Of a stretch of DNA of 64,000 nt, positions 36,259 to 46,353 are shown in pieces; position 1 is the first letter of the stretch, and each line of letters starts with the position of its first letter. This DNA is from Ureaplasma urealyticum serovar 8 str. ATCC 27618 (lineage in GTDB: Bacteria > Bacillota_I > Bacilli_A > Mycoplasmatales > Mycoplasmoidaceae), in assembly GCF_000169535.1 (NCBI RefSeq), contig NZ_AAYN02000002.1, forward strand, positions 400,642 through 464,641. Reading direction: 5' to 3'. Both the position numbers and the translations under genes were made by a program. Below the pieces are notes generated by a model. The model made no database searches and was not told where the DNA came from. It saw only the letters and a list, made by a program, of their open reading frames with translations.

Positions 36259-36585
36259 ATGGATAATGAACTTGAAAAAAATCAAGTTCAACCACAAGAA
36301 ACTGAAGAAAATAAAGAAAATGCTTTATATGATGAAATTGACAAACGTATTCAAAAACAATTTGAAAATTATCTAAAAACAAATGAACAATTAGATAATG
36401 CTAATAAATTAGTTGAAGCTAAGTTAAAAGAAATCAAAGACTTAGAAAATACGTTTAAGCAACGAGAACAAGAGTTATTAAATAAAATCGCAACGCTTGA
36501 ACAAAATCAACAGTTTGTTAATATTCATCAAGAAAAACCAGTCGTAGAAGATGCTAATAGCCACTTTTTAAAATTTTTTAACTAA
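36259..36585 (+). CDS. Putative capsid scaffold protein
   Basis: 108 residues, starting 2 bp after the previous stop. It is highly charged and almost entirely coiled coil (residues ~20-90: QFENYLKTNEQLDNANKLVE, then further heptads), with no membrane segment. It ends in an aromatic tail (HFLKFFN). A small acidic coiled coil directly before the capsid gene is the typical place and form of a scaffold protein; the short C-terminal tail could be the capsid contact. Confidence 0.55.
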   Translation: MDNELEKNQVQPQETEENKENALYDEIDKRIQKQFENYLKTNEQLDNANKLVEAKLKEIKDLENTFKQREQELLNKIATLEQNQQFVNIHQEKPVVEDANSHFLKFFN

Positions 36586-36600
36586 TGGAGAATTGAAAAA

Positions 36601-37788
36601 ATGGCTGATAACCAAAACACTTGAAAAAGACCAGATCCAAATGCTAAATATACAATCACTCAATATTTAGATGTTGTTAACGCTAATAATGAACGTGTTG
36701 TTGCAGGTGGATTTGAAAAATATATGCTAGAAAATCAATTTAACGCTGAATTTCTAGGAAGTGCAACAATGACACCAACTAAAATTATGGATGATATGCG
36801 AACTGCTATTTATGAAGTTGGCGTAATCGGACAAGTTGAAGAGTACCGTGATGACTTTACACAAAAGCAAGTACCAGCAATTGATAGATTAACATTACAT
36901 TTAAGTAATGATTATCAAAAAGAAGTAAGCATTAGTGTATTTGATAAAAAAACAGGTGCTCAATGAAACGATTTTTTAGCTAAGACATTAGCAAATTTAG
37001 AAGTCGTTAAACAAGATCAAATTAATTTAATTAACATTGATGCGATTTATCAATCTTGTTTAGCAACTGGTAATTATATTATTATTCCAGAACTTAGTCC
37101 TGATCGTGTTGAATCATTAACAGATGATGAACGATTAAAAATTGTTGAAAAAATATATCGTAAAGCAAAACAAGTAACAAAAAGTCGTACTAAATTTAAT
37201 TTAGGAGCAGATCCAAATAAATTACGATTCGTTTTATCAGATGATGCAGCATTAGTTGTATTAACTGCTAAAACTTATAAAATTCGTGATGGTCAAGCAT
37301 ACAGCGACTATAGCACTAAGGGTTTAGGAAGTAGTTCACAATATATGGGTGATTATTTAGGAATGCCAATATACTCATCTGCATATTTAGGCGAAGATTA
37401 TTTAAAATCAACAGATCAAAAATACACAAGTAATTTAATTCGTGATTACAAGTTTAGCAAACTAAGCGGTATTATTACAATGCCTGAGACTACAATTTGT
37501 TTAAAACAAGAATTAATGTTAACAACATTTCAAAGTCCAACAAGCAAATCACACCAGTTAATTCATAACTCATGAAGTATGAACAGTGCGGTCTTTCCAC
37601 AATTTGCACATTTAAATTTTGTGATTTTAAATGATAAACCAACAAAAGATGAAATCAATAAAGCACGCTCAAATCTTTATTCACAATTTCCCTCACTATA
37701 TGCTGAATTTAAAACACCAATCAGTGAAGATTCTAAAATCACTGAAGTAAATAAAGCAAATTGAAGGGGTTTAAGTACTTACAAGTAA
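36601..37788 (+). CDS. Putative major capsid protein
   Basis: 395 residues, starting at ATG 36601 after TGGAGAATTG. No signal or membrane segment. Mixed alpha/beta sequence with features common in HK97-fold or phi29-like capsids, for example [16 protein letters not shown] and [20 protein letters not shown]. It sits after the scaffold candidate and is followed at once by a terminator, as is usual for highly expressed capsid genes. No single motif proves the fold. Confidence 0.6.
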
Positions 37789-37805
37789 TTTTACAAAGAA
37801 AGGAG

Positions 37806-37830
37806 AAAGGGCAAATAATGCCCTTTTTTT
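37806..37830 (+). terminator. Terminator after the capsid gene
   Basis: AAAGGGC / GCCCTTT stem with a 7-nt loop and a T run; it separates the capsid gene from the rest of the late arm and probably attenuates it. Confidence 0.75.
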
Positions 37831-37843
37831 GTTAACTAATACT

Positions 37844-38626
37844 ATGGGTATACTAATTCTAATACTACGCTTTGTTGGTCGCTTGTTGTTATCTAAAATT
37901 AAGAGTTTAATATCTACTTTGATTAACTTATTTTCACGTATGTTAAAGATGTTTAAATTTGATTTTTTTAAAATGTTTAAAAATAAAACTGGTGCTTTTA
38001 TGAAAAAAGGTAAAACTGTTTTTCATGACTTTAATTTAAAACCAGATGACATATTAAAAAAGTTTTTTGATAATTCAAGTTTAGAAAAGATTTTTAACTC
38101 AAAAGAATTAAAAATTATTCAAGATAACAAAGATTTAGCTAAAAAACTAAAAGATGCTATTAATGAAGCGATTAAAGATATTGCTAAACAAACTAGTAAA
38201 TACACGACAAAACAAAAAGATAGCATTATCAAACATTTAACAGATACATTAGATAACGCATCTAAAACTGAAAAAAAGAATTTTGAAAAAGTGCGTAAAG
38301 AAAATCAGTTTAAAGATGTTGATAATGTTGACATTGATTTTAATAAACATTGGATAGATTATGGCACATGATACGCAAGTGATGGCGTTGGTAAGATTGG
38401 TTATTTAACACTTAAATTAATGAAACCATCCAAACGTAATCCACTAGCACGTTATACATGACGTAATATTCCAAAACGCATTGCTACAATGCTGAAATTT
38501 GCACCAACTGGTACAACGTTTTGAAATGTATTCTATCATGCTAATCGTAAAAACTTAGTTCATTTACAAAAAGAAAGCATTTATTGATTTGGAGCATCTC
38601 GTAAATTTTTTGAAGGAGTTAAATAA
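37844..38626 (+). CDS. Prophage protein with hydrophobic N-terminus (unknown)
   Basis: 260 residues if ATG 37844 is the start. No Shine-Dalgarno precedes it, because the terminator hairpin lies there, so a later Met is possible. Residues ~1-35 are hydrophobic and basic ([20 protein letters not shown]), then a Lys-rich helical middle ([20 protein letters not shown]) and a C-terminal part rich in aromatic and basic residues ([15 protein letters not shown]). It could be a head-tail joining or membrane-active virion protein. The stop and the next start share one base (TAATG). Confidence 0.5.
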
Positions 38627-40869
38627 TGAATAATAAATTATTATTAAGTGTACAAGAATATTTAAGCTTGTTTCCACTAATTGTAAGAAACGAAAATTTA
38701 GAAGATAATCAATTACAATTAGAACGTAAAAAACAAGCGTTAACTACGTTTATTTTGCGTGCTCAATCAATGATTGATGATTGTATAGCAGCAAATGGTC
38801 AAGCAGGTTTTATTTATGGCTGATTTGATGATGCACAAACAACAGATTATCAAAAAACTAAATTTAAAGAAGCAATTGCAACATTAACAAATTATTTATG
38901 ATTACAAGGTCATTTTATAGATAAGGATTATTCATCTGGTATTGGCGATGGCTTATCATTGTCTTTTAAATCAGAAAATGCTGATTTTGAAAAAAAGCGA
39001 TTAGATATCATTAATAAATTACGCGTTTGTGGATTATATAAAAAATCAAAGTTCGCTAACTTTAACGATGATGGTATTTATGTTAATTATGATGAATTAA
39101 AAATTAATGCGATTAATAATGTTCATGAAGAATTAAGAGACCATTATATATCTAAAAATAACCCTGTTGTTAATAATAATTTTGATTTAAACCATCACAA
39201 TATTAATAACGTAAGTAGCATTAACGCATCTGGTAATTTAGCAACATTAAATGGCTTTATTTTAAATGATTGTACACTACCAAATGATTTAACAACAGAT
39301 AAAAGCAATAAAGTTTATGATAATGCTATTGCTAATTATGTCGATATTCATGACGTTAAAAATTTAGCATGATATGGACAAAATAATAACAATGCAATTA
39401 CACGCCAAGAATTGTATGAATATTGTAATAAAATTAATTCCAAAATGTACTGGGATGCTATTTATGACTATAAAGCTGGTGAGTTAGTTTATGACTTAGA
39501 TGAAAAAACTAACACAATTAAAGTTTATAAGGCACTAGTTAACAATGGTGTAAGTACGCATAATATCGTAGATCCAAGTAAGCAAATTAACGAAAATGTA
39601 TGAGAATTAATTAATATTCAACAAATTGATTTAAACAAAATTAAAGATGGTGTACAAAACGCTGTTGATAATAAAGTTGCTGAAATTAAAAAAACAATCG
39701 ATGCTAAAGAAAATACATTCACTAAGAACTTAGAAAATAAAGTGAATGAAGTAAAACAAACAGTTTTATCGCTTTATGAAAAAGATAAAGTAGCTGGTGT
39801 ATTTAAGGGTGAAAAAGGCGAACCTGGAATACAAGGTCCAATTGGTCCAAAAGGTGAAACTGGGCCAAAGGGTGAAAAAGGTGATAGTGCTAATGTTGAT
39901 GCTTTAACATCTAATTTAGAAAGTTTTAAAAACACTGCACTAATAGGAATGTTAGGTTTTCGTGAAAATTATGATAACTTAATAAAATATTTAATTAATG
40001 ACGTATCTGCTGGTAATAGAGAAGGTTCTGATACAGTTTGACCTTTTGGCACTGTAAAACTAGAACGATTAGATTGAAACAGTGATAAACCTGAAAATGA
40101 TGGTATTATTCCAAGAATGAATAAATCAATTGCTAAAAATACATCTAATCTTTTACAATTACAAACATCATTAAAAGAAACTAAAAATAATTTAGAACAA
40201 AAGTATATTAAATTAGAAAATCAACAATCAACAGCATCAAGTACATTATCTAATTTAGAAAATACAGTTAAAAGTAATTATTCAAGTTTAAACGACAAAA
40301 TTAATAGCGTACAAACAGTAAATAATGCTAATAGTTCAACTATTACAACAATTGAATCTAAGATTAGAAATTTAGAAAACAAAAAAAGTAGCAATAACTA
40401 TAAAATTCATTCACAATGATATTATGCTGGACGTGTTCGATTACCAGAAAATTTTAAATGAACTGGTCGCGATGAAGAATATGGCGATAATAAAACAATA
40501 CCATGACCTGATATTAAACGTACGTTTCCAAATATGGCAAATAATGAGGTAATTTTTAAATGATATCTATCATTAAATTTTAATAATAGTAGTGTTAATT
40601 GAAGTGATAAAGATTATAGTTTAACGTTTTCTTTTGATAGAAACACAGACCGTAATAATATGTTATCTGATAGTGGAGAAACACAGCAACAAATCCTGTT
40701 GTGAAATCAATATCAACCTCAATTTTTAGTCGTTCGTGTTAATGCTGAAAAATCTGGTGTTAATGTTGATTTGTGATTAATAGATATAGTAAATAAAACA
40801 TTTGCTACAAACTTTGAAGTTGGATTAAATTATGAATGAAGTGTTAGAACAATTTATGTAGGAGAATAA
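38626..40869 (+). CDS. Collagen-containing tail fibre with connector-like N-terminus
   Basis: 747 residues. Residues ~1-110 ([44 protein letters not shown]) resemble small helical head-tail connector proteins. A fibre-like region follows with NN-rich beta sequence, then nine collagen triplets Gly-x-y at residues ~395-421 ([19 protein letters not shown] and on). Next come coiled-coil stretches (~500-590: [18 protein letters not shown]) and a beta-rich, Trp-rich C-terminal domain that may bind the host surface. Collagen repeats are known from phage fibres. The connector assignment is inference. Confidence 0.7.
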
Positions 40870-40873
40870 TTTA

Positions 40874-41320
40874 ATGAAAGAATATATTAATCGTCGTATT
40901 TTATGACTATGAATTCTAACCACATTATGAACCATTTTTTTAATTTGTTCGTTTTTTATTAAAATTGGTGAAACGTCGTTTGTATTTTTTGGTAAAGAAA
41001 GCGAATATACAGACAAAGCCACATTATGAGATTGAATGATATCAAAATTTCCAAAACTAGGAAGTACGAAAAAATGGCAATTATTTTTAGTCGTTTTATT
41101 TGCTTATATCATTTGTGGTTGCGTTGATTTTTTCGCAATATCGCCGTTCTTTTGACGTTTTACAACAGAAGGTAAAAACTGACATCTAAAAACTCGCATA
41201 GAACAAGACAAACTAAAAAGTGAATGAAAAGCTATTAACGAACAAAAAAGAAGCATAAAAAAGGCTCAAAATGATTTATACAAGCAAAATAAGGAGAGTA
41301 TTTTAAATGATGAACAATAA
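40874..41320 (+). CDS. Prophage membrane protein with charged tail
   Basis: 148 residues, 4 bp after the fibre gene. It has an N-terminal helix (LWLWILTTLWTIFLICSFF) and a second (LFLVVLFAYIICGCVDFF), then a long basic and acidic helical tail (EQDKLKSEWKAINEQKRSIK). Trp is mostly TGA-coded. It overlaps the next gene by 14 nt. One of three adjacent small membrane proteins at the end of the late arm; holin or lysis roles are possible but unproven. Confidence 0.6.
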
Positions 41321-41855
41321 AAATAAGTTTAAAAACAAAGAATGGAAGTTTTCTAAAAAACAAGTACAGCTGATTTATTTAATAAGTTCAATTATCTCAG
41401 GTTTGTTTTTAGGATTAGCACTATTGTCAACTTATTTAATTGCTGGACTACCAAATGATAACGTGTTTGTATTATTTGTTAAAGAACAAAAATTTTATTT
41501 CCCGTTCTTTATGACTATTGGATTTATTAATTTGATTATTTCAATGTTAACACTTTTACCAACATTAAAAACATTATGGCGAACTGTTGCTAAAATGCAC
41601 CAATACGGGGATTTAAATAAAGAAGAGTTTGAAGCCTTAGATATACTAGTTGAACAAATACGTAATCGTTATATTAGTGTTGAAAATATTAAAGCAGTTA
41701 TAAGTTCTAACAATTACAAAACATTGGATGAAGAATTAAAAAAACTAGAACAACAAGAAAAGCAATTAAAAATACAAGAGCAAGAACAAAAAGTTAAGCG
41801 ATTAGAACAGGAGATTATAAAAGATGACAAAACAAGAGTTCAAAGCGATTACTAA
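41307..41855 (+). CDS. Prophage membrane protein with coiled-coil tail
   Basis: 182 residues, starting at the tandem ATG 41307/41310 with AAGGAGAG upstream. Two membrane helices (LISSIISGLFLGLALLSTYL and FMTIGFINLIISMLTLL) are followed by a strongly charged coiled coil (EELKKLEQQEKQLKIQEQEQ). It ends in QSDY; the next protein ends in KSDY, so the two tails may have a common origin or task. Confidence 0.6.
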   Translation: MMNNKNKFKNKEWKFSKKQVQLIYLISSIISGLFLGLALLSTYLIAGLPNDNVFVLFVKEQKFYFPFFMTIGFINLIISMLTLLPTLKTLWRTVAKMHQYGDLNKEEFEALDILVEQIRNRYISVENIKAVISSNNYKTLDEELKKLEQQEKQLKIQEQEQKVKRLEQEIIKDDKTRVQSDY

Positions 41856-42267
41856 GGAATTATTTTTCTTTAATAAAAAACGCTTGATATTATGAATTGG
41901 TATTTTAGTATTTGTAATTGCGTTTGCTATGATTATTGTATTTGTACCATTTTTTAATTTCAATGACAAGATTAAGAGTTTGTTTGACAAATTAAAACAC
42001 ATCAACTGACAAGATCCAACCGCATTATTTGGTTTAGTGTTCTCAGTGCTTGGATATTTAATAACAGCGTTATCAATTCCATTAAAAGTATTTGAATTAA
42101 TGCTAATGCTAAGATTTAGATTAATGCTAGCTAAATTAATTAAAGATGGTATATTAGACCCAAAGGCGTTTATTGATGATATCAGACATAGTTATCTATC
42201 AAGACGTAAACAACGCAAATTAGAAGAAGAGATCGAATATTTAAAACGTATTAAAAGCGATTATTAG
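41824..42267 (+). CDS. Prophage membrane protein, holin candidate
   Basis: 147 residues. ATG 41824 follows AGGAGA and overlaps the previous gene by 32 nt. Helices: LWIGILVFVIAFAMIIVFV (residues ~24-42) and FGLVFSVLGYLITALSI (~72-88), then a basic, charged tail (RRKQRKLEEEIEYLKR). Small size, two helices, charged C-terminus and position at the end of the late operon fit a holin, but no endolysin gene is seen nearby, as expected in a host without a cell wall. Confidence 0.55.
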
Positions 42268-42275
42268 ACAAAATA

Positions 42276-42306
42276 AAAACCACCTTGCTAAAGGGTGGCT
42301 TTTTTA
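42276..42306 (+). terminator. Terminator of the late arm
   Basis: CCACC / GGTGG stem around TTGCTAAAG, with AAAAA before and a T run after; works in both directions. Confidence 0.75.
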
Positions 42307-42373
42307 TATTTCAACCATTAAGGAACTGAAATAATAAAGATTTTGCTACTACCAGTCGTAAATAAGTAATAGC

Positions 42374-42447
42374 CACTTAAATTATACCACATTTTTATAT
42401 ATTTATATATAAAAAGTATTGACAAAGTGTAAAAAATATATTATAAT
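42374..42447 (+). promoter_or_regulatory. Strong promoter of the prophage peptide gene
   Basis: TTGACA (42419-42424), a 17-nt spacer and TATAAT (42442-42447), matching the consensus exactly. Transcription should start near 42454. The 75-bp segment around it is duplicated at 27638-27712. A further AT-rich block (TTTTTATATATTTATATA) lies just upstream and may act as an UP element. Confidence 0.8.
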
Positions 42448-42503
42448 ATTATTGTTAGTTTAGGAATACACCATAACCTTTTAAAAAAAGGGGGTGATTC
42501 TAT

Positions 42504-42572
42504 GGAATTATCAGACCTAATAGTAATAATCTTAACAATAATCCAAATCCTAATAAGTTTAAGAAAATAAGA
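42504..42572 (+). CDS. 22-residue hydrophobic peptide, type I toxin candidate (prophage copy)
   Basis: ATG 42504 to TAA 42572. Acidic start (MELSD), one hydrophobic helix rich in Ile, basic end (SLRK). The ribosome site AGGGGGTGAT (42491-42500) is nearly complementary to the whole anti-Shine-Dalgarno, and CCTTTT just before it can fold on AAAAGG and mask it. The predicted mRNA 5' end (42454-42464, GTTAGTTTAGG) is perfectly complementary to 42581-42591 (CCTAAACTAAC) after the stop. A strong promoter and a terminator enclose this single gene. These are hallmarks of type I toxin mRNAs; the function is inferred. Confidence 0.6.
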
Positions 42573-42599
42573 TAATAAAACCTAAACTAACACATTAAG

Positions 42600-42625
42600 C
42601 ACGCTTTAACGGAGCGTGTTTTTTG
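42600..42625 (+). terminator. Terminator of the peptide gene
   Basis: CACGCT / AGCGTG stem, 7-nt loop, T6 tail. Confidence 0.8.
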
Positions 42626-43074
42626 TTTTCAACAATATTATAATACATTTAGAATTATAGCCCAAAGACCTAATATAAATACCAGATAATGGACAATAAT
42701 ATTATACCAAAAGACAATAAAAAAAGCAAGTTTATCAGGCTTGCTTAGTTTATTTTGAAATTTAACATTCAAAAATTCAAATAAATAATTAAAAAACGCT
42801 ATCATGACGTTTTAGCAGTCGTTTATTTAATAAGTGGTGAGAAAGATTAATTAAACAACGCCATTGGGCGTACTTTAAGCAAAAAATATATTTGTCCAAT
42901 ATTGTTTAATAAATCAGAAAGATTATTTTTTAAGTAAAAAATAATATTTTAATAATCTTTGTAAAAAAGAAGAGAAAGAATAACGCTATTTTATTTTAAC
43001 ACGTAAGCGTTATATCAACGTGTACTAGTATATATATTATAACATAATATATAATTTGTTTTAAATTATTAAAA
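42626..43074. other. Non-coding region between the two prophage arms
   Basis: No gene seen. It contains the minus-strand terminator at 42718-42750; a stem AAAGATTATT / AATAATCTTT around 42920-42962; and two overlapping, mutually exclusive stems near 42980-43022 (AACGCT / AGCGTT and ACACG / CGTGT). On the minus strand, TTGCTT-17 nt-TATAAT (42724-42729, 42701-42706) could start an RNA antisense to the peptide mRNA, but this -35 is also part of the terminator. Confidence 0.5.
42718..42750 (-). terminator. Terminator facing the leftward arm
   Basis: On the minus strand, AAGCAAG / CTTGCTT stem with a 9-nt loop and T7. Confidence 0.75.
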
Positions 43075-43108
43075 TAAAAAAGTGCTAGATTCAACTAACA
43101 CCTTTTTT
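43075..43108 (-). terminator. First terminator of the leftward arm
   Basis: On the minus strand, GTGTTAG / CTAGCAC stem (one G-T pair), then a T run; 64 bp after the resolvase gene. Confidence 0.7.
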
Positions 43109-43171
43109 TTATTCTAGTTATACTATTTAGCAAATGATAGTATGACTACCTACGAGATAAATATTATAACA

Positions 43172-43849
43172 TTATTTATTTAGTTTCTTTAATTCTTCTA
43201 TTTGTTCATCAACTTTTGATATCGCAGTTGCTTTTTTTAGTTTGCTTTTCTTTTCAAGCAGTTTATTAATCTTTTTACTAATTGATAACTGCTGTTTAAC
43301 TTTATTCATTTTAACTACTTTTTTAGCCTTAGTTATCTCTTCTTGTTCTAGCGTTGAATTAATACTATCATAAAAATAAGCAATCGCTAAGGCGTCGTAT
43401 TCGTCTTCGTTTAAATTACTTTTAATATTAAATGTTTTAATCATTAAATTTTTAGTAATTAATTTACGATCTTTACGCAATGTGTTATATTGTATTTGTG
43501 GTATTTTTAACTGTCAAGCATTCGCATTAAACATTTTAAATTCAGCGTTAAAATCTCTTAAAACTTGCGACATTAACGCAATAATCATACCAGCATAAAT
43601 TGAAAAGCGCTGTGTTAGTTTTGGATTTGAAAAGTTAGCAACTTCAATACCAATATAATAATCATCATCAGCTAATAATCAAACATTTAAATTAATTTCT
43701 TTAATAAGTCTTATAACGTTGTTATATAAATTCTTTTCGTTAAAATTATCAAAAGCAACAGCAAAGGTTTTAATTATCTGCTCATTTCTTAAAATAGCAA
43801 CTCCTGTTATTGTTGTTGATAAATCGATTCCTATCACTCATTTATTCAT
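43172..43849 (-). CDS. RuvC-like Holliday junction resolvase (phage)
   Basis: 225 residues, starting at ATG 43849. RNase H-fold motifs of RuvC-type resolvases: WVIGIDLSTTITGVAIL (first Asp), YYIGIEVANF (Glu), and NEDEYDALAIAYFY (closing acidic pair), in the right order and spacing. The C-terminal ~60 residues form a basic coiled coil (KQQLSISKKINKLLEKKSKL). It would resolve branched DNA before packaging. Last gene of the leftward operon; it overlaps the previous gene by 4 nt (ATGA type). Confidence 0.75.
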
Positions 43850-44292
43850 AATTCATTAATATATTTTTCTATTAAACTTTGAATGTAATAACGTAAAAAC
43901 ACAGAAAATAAAGGGTCATAATCTTTTGCGACAATAAATAACTTATCTTCAAGTGTTTTTTCTAAAAAATTAATTAGTTCAGGCATTTGTTTAGTTTTGT
44001 TTTCATAAGATATAAACCTTAGATAATGTTTAACTTCTTTTTCAACGCTTTTTTTAATAAATTCTTTGGTTAGTGGTACATAATCATTAACGTTAATTAA
44101 ATGGTCGTTATTTAAATGTTTTGATATCATACGTGGTACGATTTTACATTTTTTATAAACAAAAAACTTATTACTACTTTTTTTAAGACGTTTTAAATAA
44201 AGTTGATTAACACCCCTAAAGTAAATATAATCATATTTTTTATTTGCTAAATTAGCATCTTGTGTGCTCAAATGTCATTGTTTAGATCGCAT
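43846..44292 (-). CDS. Prophage protein of unknown function
   Basis: 148 residues, starting at ATG 44292, inside the end of the upstream gene. The frame crosses a TGA (Trp) six codons in. Basic and aromatic (KKYDYIYFRGVNQLYLKRLKK), with no membrane segment and no motif I recognise. Location between an SSB candidate and a resolvase suggests a DNA-metabolism accessory. Confidence 0.55.
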
Positions 44293-44971
44293 ATTTAAAG
44301 AAATCGTTAAGTGTTATATAGCCTTTTTCAATTAATTTATTTGCTGCTTCAAATGGTTTTAAGCCGTTGTATAAACCACTAAATGCTTCTAAATCTAATT
44401 TAATAATTTGTTTATAAAGTTCTAAAGCATTAGCGTTATTTTTTAGTTTATCTGGCATTGTTTTATTTTTAAAAAAGCCTTGGTTTTTATAATCAATAAA
44501 CATTAACTGACTATCAAAATATGCTTTTTGTTCATCACTTTCTAATCAGTTAATAATTTCAATTTCATCATCACTATTACTATAAGAATTAACTGTTTGT
44601 GTTTGATAGTTATATTCTTTTTCAGCACTCACAAAATCAATAGTTTGTTGTTCGCTTAATTGATGCTTGTAAAAAATATTATCAAATGAAACAACACGCA
44701 TAATAATTCGTTTTTCTTCTCAGTTAAAATTTATATAACATGAAACATTTTCTAAGATAACGATATTAGTTTTGTTATTTTCAAATGGAACAATACGTTC
44801 CATTAAATATTCACTAAAATAAACGTTCGCATTTACTTTATCTGCTAATCAAAAACTACCTGAAACAAAGGGTGCGTTATTACTTTTTTTCGTATTTAAT
44901 CTAATAAAAGTTAGTGGCATTTTTTTAAATTCAATACGTGGCATATTATTATCAAAGTTATTAGAACTCAT
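44282..44971 (-). CDS. Prophage recombination-operon protein, SSB candidate
   Basis: 229 residues, starting at ATG 44971 and overlapping recT by 11 nt. The first ~110 residues are beta-rich (FIRLNTKKS, FVSGSFWLADKV, TNIVILENVSCYINF, RIIMRVVSFDNIF), which would suit an OB fold. A middle segment is acidic and polar (SNSDDEIEIINWLES). Single-strand binding proteins commonly sit next to RecT, so this is my best guess; there is no diagnostic motif and no acidic DDDIPF-type tail. Confidence 0.45.
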
Positions 44972-45617
44972 TAAAATCTACTTTCTTTATATTTTCAACT
45001 GCTGGTTCAATTACTTCAGCAACTGGTGGTGTAAACATTTTTTTATTTGGCACTGCTTCGCCTTGTTGCATTTCTTCATAAATATAAGGCGTATCACCTT
45101 TAAACGCTAATAAGCCACTTAAACGCAATGCGTGGGCCAAAGACACCTTTTTTAACATGGTAATAGGTTTTGTTAATCACAAGTTTTTATTCGTGCTGTA
45201 TTCGCTTAAAAATACTTCAGCTTCAACAGTTCCAAGACCTTTTAAACCTGGCGATCTGATTGTTAGTATTGTCTTAGCACTTTTGTTAACATCGTTATAA
45301 CTTTGTACAATACCAACTAATCGTTCAGTTCTATAAGCACGTTCTGTCATAGTATGAATACCAACAATTGGTGCTAAACGATTACCCATTTGAATTAAAT
45401 AAACTTCTTTGTTTAGTGGATTTAAATTATTTGCTTGGCAAAAATAAATAATTTGTGCTGCTTGGTTTAAATCAATGGCTTTTAAATCAATTCCTTGAAT
45501 GGTCAAAACAGCACGTGTGATTTGATTAATTTCGCTATTTGGATTAGCTCATTGTTCGCTTAGTTCATTTGGTGTTAATAATCTAATGCTTGGCACTAAT
45601 TTATCGTCTTTAACCAT
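44961..45617 (-). CDS. recT: RecT-family single-strand annealing protein
   Basis: 218 residues, starting at ATG 45617, which overlaps the stop of the upstream gene. RecT family blocks: QIIYFCQANNLNPLNKEVYL (the 'c...gLnP...e.y.i' core), PIVGIHTMTERAYRTE (fits '.i.G..g...iA.r') and KVSLAHALRLSG. It anneals single strands produced by an exonuclease; the PD-(D/E)XK protein at 47355 is the likely partner. The C-terminal ~45 residues are Pro- and Glu-rich. Confidence 0.8.
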
Positions 45618-45952
45618 TATTTATCTGCTCCACTTCATGTTATTCGTGTTGATGTTGTTCCTTTTTTAATCGTTTCATATTTTTTTGTATCAACTTTATA
45701 ATCAGTAATGATTTTGTCATAATCTAAAACAATACTATCCTTAGATGTTAAATCATAGATTTTAATTTTTAAATCACTGTCTAAATCAACGATTTCATGA
45801 TTGTTAACATTATCTTTTAAATATTGTTCTAATGTCTTTTTTTCATCGCTTAATTGTTTAATTAAATTATTTGTTTGTTGTAATTTGCTAATTACTTTTT
45901 TTGTTTCATCATTTAAAGCACTTAATATTTCACGTTTAATACTATTTGTCAT
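45617..45952 (-). CDS. Prophage coiled-coil protein (unknown)
   Basis: 111 residues. Residues ~1-45 are coiled coil ([20 protein letters not shown]), followed by a polar domain with [12 protein letters not shown]. The frame continues through a TGA (Trp) to a stop that overlaps the recT start (TAATG). It resembles in form the small helical partners often encoded before phage annealing proteins; the function is unknown. Confidence 0.55.
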
Positions 45953-46178
45953 TTTTTATTATCTCCATCATTTCATTTTGTTTTTGGTTAATTCGTAATC
46001 TAATACTTTCGATATCTGTCTCATAACTTGCTTTACGATATTCTAAGTCTTTACGTTCTCAGATATTAAAATCTAAATCTTTATTAATTCTTGCTAAATC
46101 ATCCATTAAATCTTCGAACTCATCTTTTAATTGTCTTAGTTCTTCACTTAATGCATGTTCTTTATCTCAATTAGTCAT
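45942..46178 (-). CDS. Small prophage coiled-coil protein
   Basis: 78 residues, ATG 46178 to TAG 45942. Almost fully charged helix ([20 protein letters not shown]), with two TGA-coded Trp. It overlaps both neighbours by about 10 nt, which supports translation. Confidence 0.55.
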
Positions 46179-46353
46179 GTTTGTTAATCTCCTTGATAAC
46201 TTCATCTATTAAATTGTTTTTATATACTTCAAAAAACAAATCATTAATTAAATCGCAAACTTTTTTAACGTCATTGTTTTTTGTTAGTTGATTACGCAAA
46301 TCTTTAAATTTATTTACATACTCTTTTATTTGTTTTTCGTTTTGGTTTTTCAT
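46171..46353 (-). CDS. Small prophage protein (unknown)
   Basis: 60 residues, basic and helical (KQIKEYVNKFKDLRNQLTKN). It overlaps both neighbours. NDLFFEVYKNNLIDEV is similar to the C-terminal KLFFEIIQNDLFEAIAEEV of the next gene upstream, which suggests duplication. Confidence 0.5.
   Translation of the reverse strand: MKNQNEKQIKEYVNKFKDLRNQLTKNNDVKKVCDLINDLFFEVYKNNLIDEVIKEINKHD

Noticed and set aside
37818..37835. Five-codon frame in the terminator after the capsid gene, preceded by AAAGGAG
   Set aside because: Too short and located inside the hairpin; the AAAGGAG is probably coincidental or a relic.
42701..42729. Minus-strand promoter TTGCTT-17-TATAAT for an antitoxin RNA
   Set aside because: The -35 is part of the terminator stem of the leftward operon, so I only mention it as a possibility and do not list it as a promoter.
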